A stretch of DNA of 64,000 nucleotides, taken from Candidatus Flexifilum breve (GTDB taxonomy: Bacteria; Chloroflexota; Anaerolineae; Aggregatilineales; Phototrophicaceae). Below, piece after piece: positions 36,401 to 43,395 of the stretch; position 1 is the first letter of the stretch; each line of letters starts with the position of its first letter. The stretch lies in the NCBI GenBank assembly GCA_016717205.1, contig JADKGC010000002.1, positions 1,178,001 to 1,242,000 on the forward strand. Reading direction: 5' to 3'. The position numbers and the translations under genes are program-made. Under the pieces are notes generated by a model. It saw nothing but the letters and a program-made list of their open reading frames with translations. It did no database searches and was not told the origin of the DNA.

Positions 36401-36554
36401 GGAACCCGACGTGCGTCGTATGACCCGGCTGATGCTCGACGCGGTGCAGAGTGAACTCAGCGCGGAGGATTACGCGGTTGGGCTGACGCTCGGCGCTGCG
36501 CTCACGGTCGATGATGTGTACGCCGCCATCCGCGCCGAGCTCCTGCCCGCATAA
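33498..36554 (+). CDS. Ser/Thr protein kinase fused to AAA ATPase and TPR region (PknK-like)
   Basis: 1018 residues from the ATG at 33498 (GTGGAAC upstream). Kinase domain 13-280: glycine loop LGAGGMGTVY, Lys44, HRDLKPDN with Asp138, and DFG at 156. An AAA/STAND ATPase follows, with Walker A GGEAGVGKSRL (~312) and Walker B LLIILEDLHWADD (~419). From ~640 on, TPR-like helical pairs fill the rest (AARTYYERALFLLPDDD, YNNLGVVNMLIQNLEQSRAY). It probably integrates phosphorylation and protein binding in a large cytoplasmic complex. The end of this gene is duplicated, in decayed form, at 37107-37298. Confidence 0.92.
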   Translation: MAVRERPESVLDHRYRVLNQLGAGGMGTVYRAYDRMTGQQVAIKRVNLGANAGNVTVCVALAREFHLLASLRHPNIIRVSDYGFDEQGQPYYVMTLIEDACTVYEAGKSRDLIGKVSLILDMLQALVYLHRRNILHRDLKPDNALVDAAGQLRLVDFGLSQEGATGEEVSGTLAYMPPEALTSDPVSPASDLYSVGVIAYELLTGKLPFDVRRATAFLRQVIAMPPDLSPLVQHGALATVIGRMLAKDPADRYGSAAEAMLALCAAVDIPLPEETRGIRESFLGAAKFVGRTAELATLNAALNAATGSAWLVGGEAGVGKSRLIEEVRIQALVKGLTVLRGQAVEGGGLPCQVLRDVLPSLVLGCEVSPLEASVLLPILPNIGRLLDREVPPAPELDPVLMETRLKHTLVDLVRRQETPLLIILEDLHWADDTYDLIEPLIGLEAQYPIVVIGTYRSDEAPRLPERFPGMQTVHLARLAADEVQTLAEYMLADTTPTLIQFLLNQTEGNAFFIVDLLRTLAEDAGRLDNIGQLELSDELLSQGVLSVAERRLARVPVEYHRALRLAAVIGREIHPELLTPADFRWIDYGLESAILEIADGRLQFAHDRIREGILHLTDPDELSQLHAEAARALEQAFAHDQLYDAILARHWAAAHDETQELHYTLAAGQQAIRLNQFTAARTYYERALFLLPDDDPRTVGAVEQLGKLYHTIGQFEDVLTLYTHLLALPQIPVERRIEAMVTLADAMRRCGNPENAEALLVQALELAQVNDYPTGQARALTARALMKLQQEAFSEALTLLEQAVKLQQGGDAISEYEALRAQLTAHFAQGNILKVIELSEICLAKSLALGSANRIALDYNNLGVVNMLIQNLEQSRAYFAQAEALAREIGNTWVVALAQSNRTFNYIQAGDLENALIHFARTVKIAQDYHILHIQTGAIFLAAMLKRLLDERVTAVAWMAVALTQPALEPDVRRMTRLMLDAVQSELSAEDYAVGLTLGAALTVDDVYAAIRAELLPA

Positions 36555-36579
36555 TGGGGCTAAGGTTGGGTAAGTCATC

Positions 36580-37143
36580 ATGTATCAAGTCGAGAATGAT
36601 AGTGATCTCAGTCGTATCATCGGATTCAATCAGAACGACCTATTGTTGAATCGGCGTGGGCAAATGTCCGAAAGACAGATATTAGCGGCACAGCAATCTA
36701 TCGCTAGTGAAAGCCAGTTGATAATCATCTTAGTCATCGCCCTTGAAACCGCGATAGGGGTTTGGATGTTATCGTTTGGCGACTCGATCTTGAATTGGTT
36801 GCTGAAACTGATCGTAGTACAAGCAATAGTATTGCCCCCAGTTTTCTACATCTCGCGGCTTCCTCGAAATATCAGAGTCGATATTGAGATAAATAAGGTG
36901 ATGTCCATAGACGGTAGCATTCGCCTTACCAGCTATCACTACCGAGGAGGTCATAGTTATACATTGCTGATCGGCAATCAATGGTTTTCAATAGAACGTC
37001 CTTTGTTCGAAACACTTCAGTCGATTACGTATCGAGAACCAGAAATTGTTGTCTATTACCTGCCGAAAAGTAAAGTAATTCTATCCATCGAACCAGTTAT
37101 GTCGGGAGTGGATCGTGGTCACGCTGGCACAGTCGGCACTTGA
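36580..37143 (+). CDS. Two-TM membrane protein, window paralog family, copy 6 (low-GC)
   Basis: 187 residues. The N-terminal motif IGFNQNDLLLNRRGQMSERQ (~14-33), helices at ~45-63 and ~69-90, and the end VVYYLPKSKVILSIEPV match the family. Unlike all other copies the gene is clearly AT-rich. Its last ~13 residues (GVDRGHAGTVGT) are read out of frame from a duplicated piece of the preceding kinase gene. The original C-terminus was therefore probably different. It looks inserted or transferred. Function unknown. Confidence 0.7.
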   Translation: MYQVENDSDLSRIIGFNQNDLLLNRRGQMSERQILAAQQSIASESQLIIILVIALETAIGVWMLSFGDSILNWLLKLIVVQAIVLPPVFYISRLPRNIRVDIEINKVMSIDGSIRLTSYHYRGGHSYTLLIGNQWFSIERPLFETLQSITYREPEIVVYYLPKSKVILSIEPVMSGVDRGHAGTVGT

Positions 37144-37298
37144 ACCGGATGTGCGCCGCATGACGCGCCTGATGCTCGACTCGGTGCGCGGTGAAGTCAG
37201 CACGGAGGATTACGTCAGCGGGCTTGACGCTCGGCGCGGCGCTCACGGTCGACGATGTGTACGCCGGCATCCGCGCCGAGCTCCTGCCCGTCTCATAG
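37107..37298 (+). pseudogene. Decayed duplicate of the PknK-like gene 3' end
   Basis: In the kinase frame it reads VTLAQSALEPDVRRMTRLML then DSVRGEVSTEDYVSG. An extra T at about 37224 then shifts it into TLGAALTVDDVYAGIRAELLPV and a stop at 37296-37298. This parallels residues ~955-1018 of the kinase at 33498-36554. It is probably the last piece of a second kinase paralog whose 5' part was lost or replaced by the two-TM gene. Confidence 0.75.
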
Positions 37299-37413
37299 AA
37301 TCAGAAAAGTTGGTTCTATTGGCAGGAATGAGCATGAAGCACGCAAGTCCCTACGTCTTCGGAATTAAAAGAGGTTGACTTGCTTGGCTAGCTTTCATTA
37401 AGCAAGTTTTGTG

Positions 37414-38196
37414 TCACACCCGCCCAACCGCTACATAGAGTTGAATGTCCGTGCGGAAGATGGCTTCTTCGCTGCGGGACTCCGCTTCTTCGATCGCTCG
37501 CGTGATACGGTCGATGCCCGCCTGATACTGCGCGTCGGTCAGCAGGAAGAGCTGCGAGGTACCACCGCGCTGCATGAAGTGATCGCTGAGGACAGTGCGC
37601 CCGCGATATTCCTTATGAATCTGTTCCGCGACGCCCAACGGCTGAACGCTGTACCCCGCCGCCGTCATCCACGCCTGCACATCTGACCACAGGGGATAGC
37701 GCGCCCGGTCGAGGTCAATGGTCTCGGGGAAATACTCGTAGATTGTCCAATGCCCGAGCGCCGACGGCACATCATGCCCGATGAGCGCCAGCGCGCCGCC
37801 CGGTCGCAGCAGCCGTTTGACCGCCGCCGGAAAGCCCGGTTTATCGTTGAAGTGGTGCAGCGCGTTGACCACATACACCAAGTCGAAGCTGCCGTCCGCG
37901 AACGGGAGCGCATCGTCGCGCCCGTTCACCAAGGCGATAGCTCCCGGTCGTGCTTGTGCCTGCGTCAGCATGCCCGTGGACGGATCAAGGCCGACGATCA
38001 GATCGAGATCCGGCGCGAGCGTTTCCAGCCAATGTCCCGTCCCACAGCCAACTTCGAGCACGCGCCGCGCGCCGGTCTGCGCCACGAGATCGCCCAGAGT
38101 CGCGGCCACGCCGGGGAGCGGATTCTGCTCGTAGCGCCCGTTGTAGCCGCCGCTCACGCGGTTGTAACTGCTGGTGATGTGGTTCGCGTCGCTCAT
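37414..38196 (-). CDS. Class I SAM-dependent methyltransferase
   Basis: 260 residues from the ATG at 38196. Motif I is RRVLEVGCGTGHWLETL (~39-55), motif II IVGLDPSTGML, and the motif IV region SFDLVYVVNALHHFND and RLLRPGGALALIGHD. It belongs to the Methyltransf_11 group with an unknown substrate. Its start overlaps the stop of the upstream phosphatase gene by four bases (ATGA), so the two are translated together. Confidence 0.85.
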   Translation of the reverse strand: MSDANHITSSYNRVSGGYNGRYEQNPLPGVAATLGDLVAQTGARRVLEVGCGTGHWLETLAPDLDLIVGLDPSTGMLTQAQARPGAIALVNGRDDALPFADGSFDLVYVVNALHHFNDKPGFPAAVKRLLRPGGALALIGHDVPSALGHWTIYEYFPETIDLDRARYPLWSDVQAWMTAAGYSVQPLGVAEQIHKEYRGRTVLSDHFMQRGGTSQLFLLTDAQYQAGIDRITRAIEEAESRSEEAIFRTDIQLYVAVGRV

Positions 38197-38942
38197 CGCG
38201 GGTACTCGACAAAGCGGGCGCGCAGCCGCGCGATCTGCTCATCGGTGATGCCCACCGAGCGCAGATATCCACTTGCGCCGCCGTAGGTCTGCCCCACATG
38301 GCGCATGAGTTCGAGCATCGCCTCGGCTTTCGTGACGACACCGCGCTCAAACGCTTCCATGTCCTCGCCGCTCTTCAACGCGTTTTTGCGCCACACGGGC
38401 ACAACCTGCGCCAGCCCGGCGTCCGTGAGCGCGAAATCTTCGGCGATTAGCTCGTCCGCCACGCCGACCGCGCCCAACAGCAGCGCTGCCGTCATGCCCG
38501 TGCGGTCTTTGCCCGCGAAGCAGTGAAACACGGTGGCTTCCGGGCTGTCGATCAACGCGCTGATGATGGTGCGAAACGAGTCGGGGCAGTATTCCAGATG
38601 CTGCGCGTAAAAGTGCTGGACGGTTGGGTAAAACGCGATCACGTTGGTTTTCCAGTGCTCGCTGTGGAACTGTGCCCGGTTGACCAGCGGCAGGCTGTGA
38701 AACTGCACACGGTTCGAGGTGGCGAAGCTGTTGGGCGCCATCAGAAGTTCGTCTTCGCTGCGCAGGTCAATGATGGCGCGCACGCCGTAGTCGATGAACT
38801 GCTGCTGCCCGGACTCCGGCACATTCGACACTAGTCCCGACCGCACAAATACACCGCGCCGCGTCACGCCGCCATCCACGGTCGGATAGCCGCCGAGATC
38901 GCGCACGTTATAGACCCCGTCAATGTTGAGCTGATACGCCAT
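38193..38942 (-). CDS. Tyrosine-protein phosphatase (Y_phosphatase3-like)
   Basis: 249 residues from the ATG at 38942; the ORF extension to 38969 is less likely. The N-terminal NVRDLGGYPTVDGGVTRRGV is the family's typical opening. The catalytic P-loop is FHCFAGKDRTGMTAAL, matching CX5R with Cys and Arg in place. Members dephosphorylate tyrosine, lipids or small phosphoesters. It heads a phosphatase-methyltransferase unit, preceded by a small membrane-protein gene on the same strand. Confidence 0.88.
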   Translation of the reverse strand: MAYQLNIDGVYNVRDLGGYPTVDGGVTRRGVFVRSGLVSNVPESGQQQFIDYGVRAIIDLRSEDELLMAPNSFATSNRVQFHSLPLVNRAQFHSEHWKTNVIAFYPTVQHFYAQHLEYCPDSFRTIISALIDSPEATVFHCFAGKDRTGMTAALLLGAVGVADELIAEDFALTDAGLAQVVPVWRKNALKSGEDMEAFERGVVTKAEAMLELMRHVGQTYGGASGYLRSVGITDEQIARLRARFVEYPR

Positions 38943-38969
38943 AACTGCCTGTTCTCCCCTTGAAGTCAC

Positions 38970-39347
38970 CTACAAGATTGTACCCGGCTTCGGAGCTGAT
39001 TGACGCAGCGCCAGCCACGTCCAGACCGCGCCCAGCAGATCGCCGGCGGCGATCACCAACAGCGCGTTGTAGCCCGGGTGCGTGAGGATGGCAATCCCGA
39101 ACAGCGCGAAGAACAGCGTGCGCACCCACACGCTCGTGCGGAACAATTCGACATTGTGATCGCGCGCGGCTTTGACGTAGTACAAACCGAGCGCGATTGC
39201 CAGCGCGCCGAGCGCGTTCGCCCAGATTTCCACAGTAGCGGGAAAACCAAGCAGCGCCGCGGCCACGTTGGGCGTGAAGAAGAGCGAGAGCCCAAGGCCG
39301 ATCACATAGAAGCCAAAAATGAGGATGCTGCGCGCCGGATTCAACAT
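38970..39347 (-). CDS. Small four-TM membrane protein
   Basis: 125 residues from the ATG at 39347 with GGGAGAA upstream; the longer frame from 39398 is less likely. Hydrophobic helices lie at ~6-26 (ILIFGFYVIGLGLSLFFTP), ~38-58 (WANALGALAIALGLYYVKAA), ~68-86 and ~90-110. The short polar ends and layout resemble many small unknown integral proteins (DoxX/DUF4345-like size), but no motif decides the family. It is first in a same-strand trio with the phosphatase and methyltransferase. Confidence 0.6.
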   Translation of the reverse strand: MLNPARSILIFGFYVIGLGLSLFFTPNVAAALLGFPATVEIWANALGALAIALGLYYVKAARDHNVELFRTSVWVRTLFFALFGIAILTHPGYNALLVIAAGDLLGAVWTWLALRQSAPKPGTIL

Positions 39348-39361
39348 GGATCGTTCTCCCC

Positions 39362-39391
39362 TTGACTCGCTAGGTCGATTATACCTATACT
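39362..39391 (+). promoter_or_regulatory. Candidate promoter of the metG leader
   Basis: TTGACT (39362-39367) and TATACT (39386-39391) are separated by 18 bases. It points toward metG, ~270 bases from its start codon, and directly into a stretch that ends in a terminator hairpin. Confidence 0.45.
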
Positions 39392-39397
39392 GAATCA

Positions 39398-39543
39398 CAT
39401 GAACACGAGCCGCGTTTACCCCACGATGCGAATGCCGCGCCTTTCCTCACCGGACGGACGTTGGCGTTTTTGTCGTGCCTAGCGCGCGGCGACTCTAAGA
39501 GGGTGTGCAAACCGTCTGTCCGTTCGGGCAGGCGGTTTTTTAT
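39398..39543 (+). promoter_or_regulatory. Possible transcription-attenuator leader upstream of metG
   Basis: CGGACGGACG (39451-39460) can pair over ten bases (one G-T) with CGTCTGTCCG (39513-39522), the 5' arm of the terminator stem at 39510-39537. The two hairpins therefore exclude each other. A 27-codon frame (39399-39482) with methionines at positions 1, 10 and 12 spans the first segment but has no ribosome site. A strict T-box consensus is not present. Inference from sequence only. Confidence 0.35.
39510..39543 (+). terminator. Terminator hairpin with no coding gene upstream on its strand
   Basis: 12-bp stem AACCGTCTGTCC / GGGCAGGCGGTT (two G-T pairs) around a GTTC loop, then TTTTTTATTT. 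All genes immediately left of it are on the minus strand, so it must serve a leader or small RNA. Confidence 0.7.
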
Positions 39544-39550
39544 TTGGAGC

Positions 39551-39660
39551 GGATAGCCGTTAGCGGTTAGCCGTTGGCTCATCTACAATAGGGAGCAATT
39601 TCGTCATGGTTATTTGTTTTGCTTTGGCTCATCGCTAAAAGCTAATCGCTAAAAGCTGAG
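39551..39660. repeat. Two degenerate 7-bp tandem arrays flanking the metG upstream region
   Basis: First array about 39551-39582: tagccgt, tagcggt, tagccgt, tggctca. Second array about 39629-39660: gctcatc, gctaaaa, gctaatc, gctaaaa, gctgagg. The second array supplies the GAGG ribosome site of metG. Confidence 0.6.
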
Positions 39661-39666
39661 GTTTTC

Positions 39667-41466
39667 ATGCCCAAAACCATCCATGTCTCCGTCGCTTGGC
39701 CGTATGCCAACGGCGATCTCCACGTCGGTCACCTGGCGGGCGCGTATCTCCCCGCCGATATTTTCGCGCGCTATCACCGCCTGAAGGGCAACCGCGTGCT
39801 GATGGTCTCCGGTTCGGACAGCCACGGCACGCCGATCAGCGTGGAAGCGGATAAGCGCGGCGTCACCGCCCGCTCGATCTTCGAGCATTATCACGAGCGT
39901 TTCCTGCTCACGCAGCAGAAAATCGGCATCAGCTACGATCTGTTCACGCACACCGACACGGAAAATCATCATCAGGTGTCGCAGGACATTTTCACGATCC
40001 TGCTGGAACGCGGCTACCTCTACAAAGAGACGCAGAAGCTGCTCTACAGTGAAATCGAAAAGCGCTTCCTGCCCGACCGCTATGTCGAAGGCGAGTGTTA
40101 TATCTGCCACTATGCCGACGCGCGCGGCGATCAATGCGACAACTGCGGCAACCTGCTCGACGCCACGCAGTTGATCAACCCGCGCAGCAAGAATCACCCC
40201 GAAGAACGCCTGACGATCCGCGAAACCGAGCACTATTTCCTCGATCTGAGCAAATTCAGCGATCAACTGCTGGAATATCTCGACAAGCACGAACCGCATT
40301 GGCGCGCCAACGTCGTCAGCTTCAGCCGCAACTTCATCGCGGAAGGCTTGCGCGGTCGCCCGATCACGCGCGACATCGACTGGGGCGTCAAAGTGCCGCT
40401 GGAAGGGTGGGATAACAAGCGCCTGTATGTGTGGTTCGAAGCGGTGATCGGCTACTTCAGCGCCAGCATCGAATGGGCGAAGAACACGGGGCAGCCGGAC
40501 GCGTGGAAAGACTGGTGGTACAACCCGGAAGCCGAAATCTACAACTTCATCGGCAAAGACAACATCCCCTTCCACACGGTGATCTGGCCGGCGGAATTGC
40601 TCGGCATTGACGGCATCTACAACGCGGGGAGTGCGACACCGCTCAGCCTGCCGTATGACGTGCCCGCCAACGAGTTCATGAACATCGAAGGCAAGCAGTT
40701 CTCCAAGAGCCGCAACTGGGCAATCTGGCTGCCGGACATCCTCGACCGCTATCAGGCGGATGCCGTGCGTTACTACATCGCGGCGATGTTCCCCGAAACC
40801 AAAGACAGCGATTATGCGTGGGATGGCTTCTTCAGCCGCGTGAACGCGGAACTGCTGGCGGCGTGGGGCAACCTCGTCAACCGCATGTTGAGCTTCGCCT
40901 ACAAGCGCTTTGCCGGCCAAGTGCCGACCTACGACGAACTCACGTTTGAGGACAAGCAGATCATCGCCAAAGTTGAGGCCGGCTTCGACGAAGTCGGCGG
41001 GCTGATCGAGGCGGTCAAGCTCAAAGAAGCGCTCAGCACGGCGATGGGGCTGGTGCGCGACGCCAACGGCTATCTCGACACGCGCAAGCCGTGGATGACG
41101 ATTAAGGAAGATGCGGCAGACGCGGCGCGCTCGGTCTACACGATTCTCAACGTGATCAACAACCTGAACACGCTGCTCGCGCCCTTCCTGCCGTTCAGCG
41201 CGCAGACCGTGCGTGAGTATCTCGGCTTTGACGGGCAAATTTTCGGCGACCTTAACATCGTCGAATACGCGGAAGCGACGCGCAATCACAAGGGGCTGGT
41301 CTACGACGGCACCAACGCTATCGGCACGTGGGCGAAGCAGACGCTCGCCCCCGGTCAGGCACTGCGCGAACCCAAGGCGCTGTACGTTAAGCTGGAACCG
41401 GAGATCATCGAACAGGAACGCGGCTACCTCGGCGCGCCGCGCGAAGAGAGCGAGATCGTCGTCTAG
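39667..41466 (+). CDS. metG: Methionyl-tRNA synthetase
   Basis: 599 residues. The class I HIGH motif appears as HVGH (19-22) inside PYANGDLHVGHLAGAYLPAD. The KMSKS loop is FSKS (345-348) in KQFSKSRNWAIW. A single zinc knuckle has cysteines 144, 147, 158 and 161 (CYICHYADARGDQCDNCG). The anticodon-binding helical domain fills the C-terminal part (FAYKRFAGQVP, KEALSTAMGLVRDAN). The extra C-terminal tRNA-binding dimerisation domain of the E. coli enzyme is absent. It charges tRNA-Met with methionine in the cytoplasm. The gene is preceded by a possible attenuator. Confidence 0.95.
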   Translation: MPKTIHVSVAWPYANGDLHVGHLAGAYLPADIFARYHRLKGNRVLMVSGSDSHGTPISVEADKRGVTARSIFEHYHERFLLTQQKIGISYDLFTHTDTENHHQVSQDIFTILLERGYLYKETQKLLYSEIEKRFLPDRYVEGECYICHYADARGDQCDNCGNLLDATQLINPRSKNHPEERLTIRETEHYFLDLSKFSDQLLEYLDKHEPHWRANVVSFSRNFIAEGLRGRPITRDIDWGVKVPLEGWDNKRLYVWFEAVIGYFSASIEWAKNTGQPDAWKDWWYNPEAEIYNFIGKDNIPFHTVIWPAELLGIDGIYNAGSATPLSLPYDVPANEFMNIEGKQFSKSRNWAIWLPDILDRYQADAVRYYIAAMFPETKDSDYAWDGFFSRVNAELLAAWGNLVNRMLSFAYKRFAGQVPTYDELTFEDKQIIAKVEAGFDEVGGLIEAVKLKEALSTAMGLVRDANGYLDTRKPWMTIKEDAADAARSVYTILNVINNLNTLLAPFLPFSAQTVREYLGFDGQIFGDLNIVEYAEATRNHKGLVYDGTNAIGTWAKQTLAPGQALREPKALYVKLEPEIIEQERGYLGAPREESEIVV

Positions 41467-41471
41467 ACGAA

Positions 41472-41531
41472 GTTATCAGTTGACAGTTCACAGTAAACAG
41501 TCACAACGACCAGCGCTGTGAACTGTCTTCC
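41472..41531. repeat. Degenerate 7-bp tandem repeat after metG
   Basis: Reads gttatca, gttgaca, gttcaca, gtaaaca, gtcacaa in five 7-base steps (41472-41506). GCTGTGAACTGTC near 41514-41526 is complementary to the middle units, so a hairpin forms. Confidence 0.65.
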
Positions 41532-41587
41532 CGCTCACATTGTCACGGCGGTCATCGTGACATAAACTAAGAGGCGAGATTTTCATC

Positions 41588-43177
41588 ATGTTAGGAAACT
41601 CGTCTATGCTGCTGTTCTACAATGGCACCATCCACACCATGGATGGCAAATCCGCCGATGTCGTCGTCGTGGATGATCGTGGGCTGATCGTGTATGCGGG
41701 CGACTTCGCCCACATGCCGACTTACACGCAAATCCGCCGCGTGGATCTCGACGGACGCACGCTCATCCCGGGTTTCAACGACGCCCATGTGCACATCTGG
41801 AAGCTCGGCCTGCTGCTGACGATTCAAGTGGACGCGCGCGGCGCGGCCGCGCCGAATATCCCCGCCATCATCGTGGGGTTTGCCGAACGCGCCGCCAAAC
41901 TGCCCCCCGACACGTGGATCACGGGGCGCGGTTATAACGAAGCCCAGCTCCCCGAGCGCCGCCACCTCACCCGCTACGATCTGGATCAGGCCAGCCCTAA
42001 CCACCCAATGGCGCTCACGCGCACCTGCGGGCATATGATCGTCGCCAATTCGCTGGCGCTCAAGCTGGCGGGCATCGACCGCGCTACGCCCAATCCGCCC
42101 GGCGGCGTGATCGTCCGCGACGAGCAGGGCGAACCGACCGGGTTGGTGCAGGAAACGGCGATGGGGTTGATCACCCGCGCCATGCCCGACATCGAAGACG
42201 AAATCATGGGGCGCGGCATCCGTGAAGCCATGTATCACCAACTGCGGCTCGGCATCACCAGCGCGACCGATCCGCTGCTCACGCCCGCGCATGTGCGCGT
42301 GTATCGCCAGCTCGAAGCCGCGGGCGATCTGCCGGTACGCGTCAATGGTCTGCCCATCCGCCGACCGGATGGCGTGGAGAAAATCACCTACCCGCTGCCG
42401 GAAAAATACGTGAGCGATACGCTCCGCATCGACTGCGTGAAGTTTTTCGCCGATGGCGGCTTGAGCGGCGCGACCGCCGCGATCAGCACGCCATACAAAG
42501 AGACGGGCAATCAAGGTGTGCTGCGCTTTGAAGATGAGGAACTGCTCGACTTGGCGTGGGAAGCGCACGCGGCAGGCTTCCGCATCGCGACCCATGCCAT
42601 CGGCGATGTGGCGCTGGAACAGGTGATCAGCGTGTACGAAGAACTGCACCGCCGCAAACCGGGGCTGCGGCATCGCATTGAACATGTCGCGCTGCCCGCG
42701 CCGGGACATTTGCAGCGTATGCAGGCGATTGGCACGATGGCCGTGCCGCAGAGCGTGTTCCTGTACGCGCTCGGCGCGAACTACCGCCGCTATATCCCCG
42801 ACGCGCTGCTGCCGGGAGTGTTCCCCATCCGCGACATGATCGACACCGGACTGCCCGTGGCGCTGAGTTCGGACGCGCCCGTCGTGCCGGATGATAATCC
42901 GCTGCTCGGCATGAAGGCCGCGCTGGATCGCTGCGACGCGTCCGGTCAGCCGTTCACGCGCGAGCAGGGAATCAGCGCATATGAGGCGCTGTACGCCTAT
43001 ACGATGGGGGGAGCGATCGCCAGCGGCGACGAGGCCAACCGCGGCAGCGTGACCCGCGGCAAATGGGCGGATATGGTGATCTTGAGTGGTGATCCGCTGA
43101 TCACGCCGCCCGCCGACCTACCCAACCTCGTGGTCGAACAGACCTATGTTGGCGGGCGGCTGGTGTACGAACGGTAA
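41588..43177 (+). CDS. Amidohydrolase family protein (YtcJ-like)
   Basis: 529 residues from the ATG at 41588 (GAGGCGA upstream); the ATG at 41606 is an alternative. The metal-dependent amidohydrolase pattern is clear: GRTLIPGFNDAHVHIWKLG near 57-75, ALTRTCGHMIVANSLA near 142, KFFADGGLSG, HAIGDVALEQV, HRIEHVALP and LSSDAPVVPDDNPL. Residues HxH, H, H and D are all present. The YtcJ group (amidohydrolase_3) includes exoenzyme-regulator-like and N-substituted amide hydrolases; the substrate here is unknown. Confidence 0.85.
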   Translation: MLGNSSMLLFYNGTIHTMDGKSADVVVVDDRGLIVYAGDFAHMPTYTQIRRVDLDGRTLIPGFNDAHVHIWKLGLLLTIQVDARGAAAPNIPAIIVGFAERAAKLPPDTWITGRGYNEAQLPERRHLTRYDLDQASPNHPMALTRTCGHMIVANSLALKLAGIDRATPNPPGGVIVRDEQGEPTGLVQETAMGLITRAMPDIEDEIMGRGIREAMYHQLRLGITSATDPLLTPAHVRVYRQLEAAGDLPVRVNGLPIRRPDGVEKITYPLPEKYVSDTLRIDCVKFFADGGLSGATAAISTPYKETGNQGVLRFEDEELLDLAWEAHAAGFRIATHAIGDVALEQVISVYEELHRRKPGLRHRIEHVALPAPGHLQRMQAIGTMAVPQSVFLYALGANYRRYIPDALLPGVFPIRDMIDTGLPVALSSDAPVVPDDNPLLGMKAALDRCDASGQPFTREQGISAYEALYAYTMGGAIASGDEANRGSVTRGKWADMVILSGDPLITPPADLPNLVVEQTYVGGRLVYER

Positions 43178-43225
43178 ATCGACCTCACCCCGCACGCCCC
43201 GTGCCTAAAGCCGCGTAACTTGATC

Positions 43226-43370
43226 GTAGGGGAGGGGCAGTGTCCCCTCCCTCCGTTCACGGGCGACCACATAGGGTCGCCCCTACAGCCGATATCCCCG
43301 ATTATTGCGTAAATTGCATGCGGTTAACTCGCCAATGGGGCAAGCCCCTCCCCTACATTGACTGCCTTGG
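43226..43370. repeat. Intergenic palindromic repeats
   Basis: GTAGGGGAGGGGCAGTGTCC, then GGGCGACCACATAGGGTCGC closing CCCTACAG and ATATCCCCGATTATTGCG. It closely matches 16515-16600. A GGGGCAAGCCCCTCCCCTAC fragment follows at 43337-43357. The gap 43178-43395 has no gene. Confidence 0.6.
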
Positions 43371-43395
43371 ATCGAATTATCGTTTCTCAGCTCAA

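Noticed and set aside
39497..39520. Canonical T-box sequence ahead of metG
   Set aside because: GGGTGTGCAAACCG is only loosely like AGGGTGGNACCGCG. A similar GAGGGTGTT word also recurs in unrelated gaps (30743, 51059), so a strict T-box is not claimed.
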